A DNA stretch of 64,000 nt. Origin: Aliitabrizicola sp041905595 (lineage in GTDB: Bacteria > Pseudomonadota > Alphaproteobacteria > Rhodobacterales > Rhodobacteraceae). The notes under the pieces are model-generated. The model saw only the letters and a program-made list of their open reading frames with translations, did not search any database and was not told the origin of the DNA. The stretch is from assembly GCA_041905595.1 (NCBI GenBank), contig JAYRKT010000004.1:106000-169999 (forward strand), read 5' to 3'. Both the position numbers and the translations under genes were made by a program. Every line of letters starts with the position of its first letter. Positions within the stretch are counted from its first letter, which is position 1. Positions 61,588-64,000 of the stretch are shown here, in pieces.

Positions 61588-61591
<4 letters not shown>
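60536..61591 (+). CDS. Tyrosine recombinase (second integrase)
   Basis: 351 residues from the ATG at 60536. Catalytic residues: Arg in ALMPLRRRAFCGIELGRHL, the lysine region SKTGAVWSAELPAVLAPVLD, HLFRDAAATTVTSESPKDAR (H-x-x-R), ILGHKGFATMDRHYNHAKMI (His and Tyr). It resembles integrases of the islands that carry a tandem tyrosine pair. Its stop overlaps the start of the serine recombinase gene by four bases, tying the three enzymes into one unit. Confidence 0.88.
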
Positions 61592-63300
<1,709 letters not shown>

Positions 63301-63384
63301 TCCGTTGCGTCACGGCGTCGTTTTGCCGGCGGGTGGCGCGTTTGTCATCGTTTTGAGAGATAAGGGGTTTGCGTTTCTTTCTAG

Positions 63385-63499
63385 GTTTGGCGGTGACCTA
63401 CTCTCCCACGTCTTGAGACGCAGTACCATTGGCGCGACGGCACTTAACGGCCGAGTTCGGGATGGGATCGGGTGTTTTGCTCGTGCTATGACCACCAAA
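63385..63499 (-). rRNA. rrf: 5S ribosomal RNA
   Basis: About 115 bases. The conserved core on minus is CCCATCCCGAACTCGGCCGT, with TTAAGTGCC and the closing GGGAGAGTAGGTCACCGCCA. The ends TTTGGTGGT and GCCAAACC pair as helix I. It lies between 23S and tRNA-fMet. Confidence 0.95.
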
Positions 63500-63617
63500 C
63501 CGAGGAAGAAACGCGAACATCAGTCCGGATTAGGGATTGTTCCGAAGTTTAGCTGCTTTTGACTGCGTCCAGGGGCTGCCTTTGGTCATTTCGACCTTGG
63601 GTCATGCTGTTACTGGA

Positions 63618-64000
<383 letters not shown>

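Overview
The window looks like chromosome from a GC-rich alphaproteobacterium of the Rhodobacteraceae (order Rhodobacterales). The evidence is the flagellar gene order, CtrA-type half-site pairs upstream of flagellar genes, and an rrn operon on the minus strand that ends 23S-5S-tRNA-fMet, an order typical of Rhodobacter relatives. No species can be named from the sequence alone.

Layout. (1) 1-5.3 kb and 19.6-26.4 kb: two halves of a flagellar cluster. The first half is motA, a motE-like gene, a DUF6468-like gene and fliL on minus, divergent from fliF-fliH-fliN-fliP on plus. The second half is a gene with L7/L12-like repeats followed by motB-flgE-flgK-flgL-flgI. (2) 5.3-19.4 kb separates the halves with unrelated genes: DUF2950/DUF3300 envelope proteins, a ring-cleaving dioxygenase plus esterase pair, and an amino-sugar locus. 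That locus has nagA, a SIS-domain deaminase, a GntR regulator and a BadF-type kinase on minus, and murQ, an ABC sugar importer and an oxidoreductase on plus. It should import and break down GlcNAc/MurNAc-type sugars. (3) 26.6-37.6 kb: a dipeptidase, a Crp-family regulator, a BTAD-type regulator, an unusual three-gene unit (YcaO-like, animal-type haem peroxidase, unknown protein), tRNA-Lys, dapF, mtaB, a LacI-family repressor and tRNA-Arg.

(4) 37.8-63.3 kb: a mobile defence island. It starts with the broken tail of a serine recombinase. It then carries an XRE/ImmA/exonuclease I-like unit; a four-gene ubiquitin-like operon (Ubl, E2-like, JAMM peptidase, E1); an AAA+ ATPase/subtilase pair of IetAS type; and a translationally coupled six-gene operon of Dcm-like cytosine methylase, Vsr endonuclease, MORC-like GHKL ATPase, HNH nuclease, SNF2 helicase and a free-standing EcoRII N-terminal (B3-like) DNA-binding domain. 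A convergent AIPR gene follows. The island ends with unknown genes, a small excisionase-like protein, two tyrosine recombinases and a large serine recombinase. The recombinase frame runs through the rrn terminator into the tRNA-fMet gene. (5) 63.2-64.0 kb: tRNA-fMet, 5S and the 3' part of 23S rRNA, all on minus.

The most unusual element is the six-gene operon at 47770-54062. The methylase target-recognition region resembles Dcm (CCWGG) and the last gene is the specificity domain of EcoRII (also CCWGG) without its nuclease domain. I infer a multi-subunit restriction-like system in which recognition, ATPase/translocase and nuclease functions sit on separate proteins. The second is the ubiquitin-like operon at 40964-43019, whose E2-like protein has no cysteine and whose Ubl ends in a single glycine.
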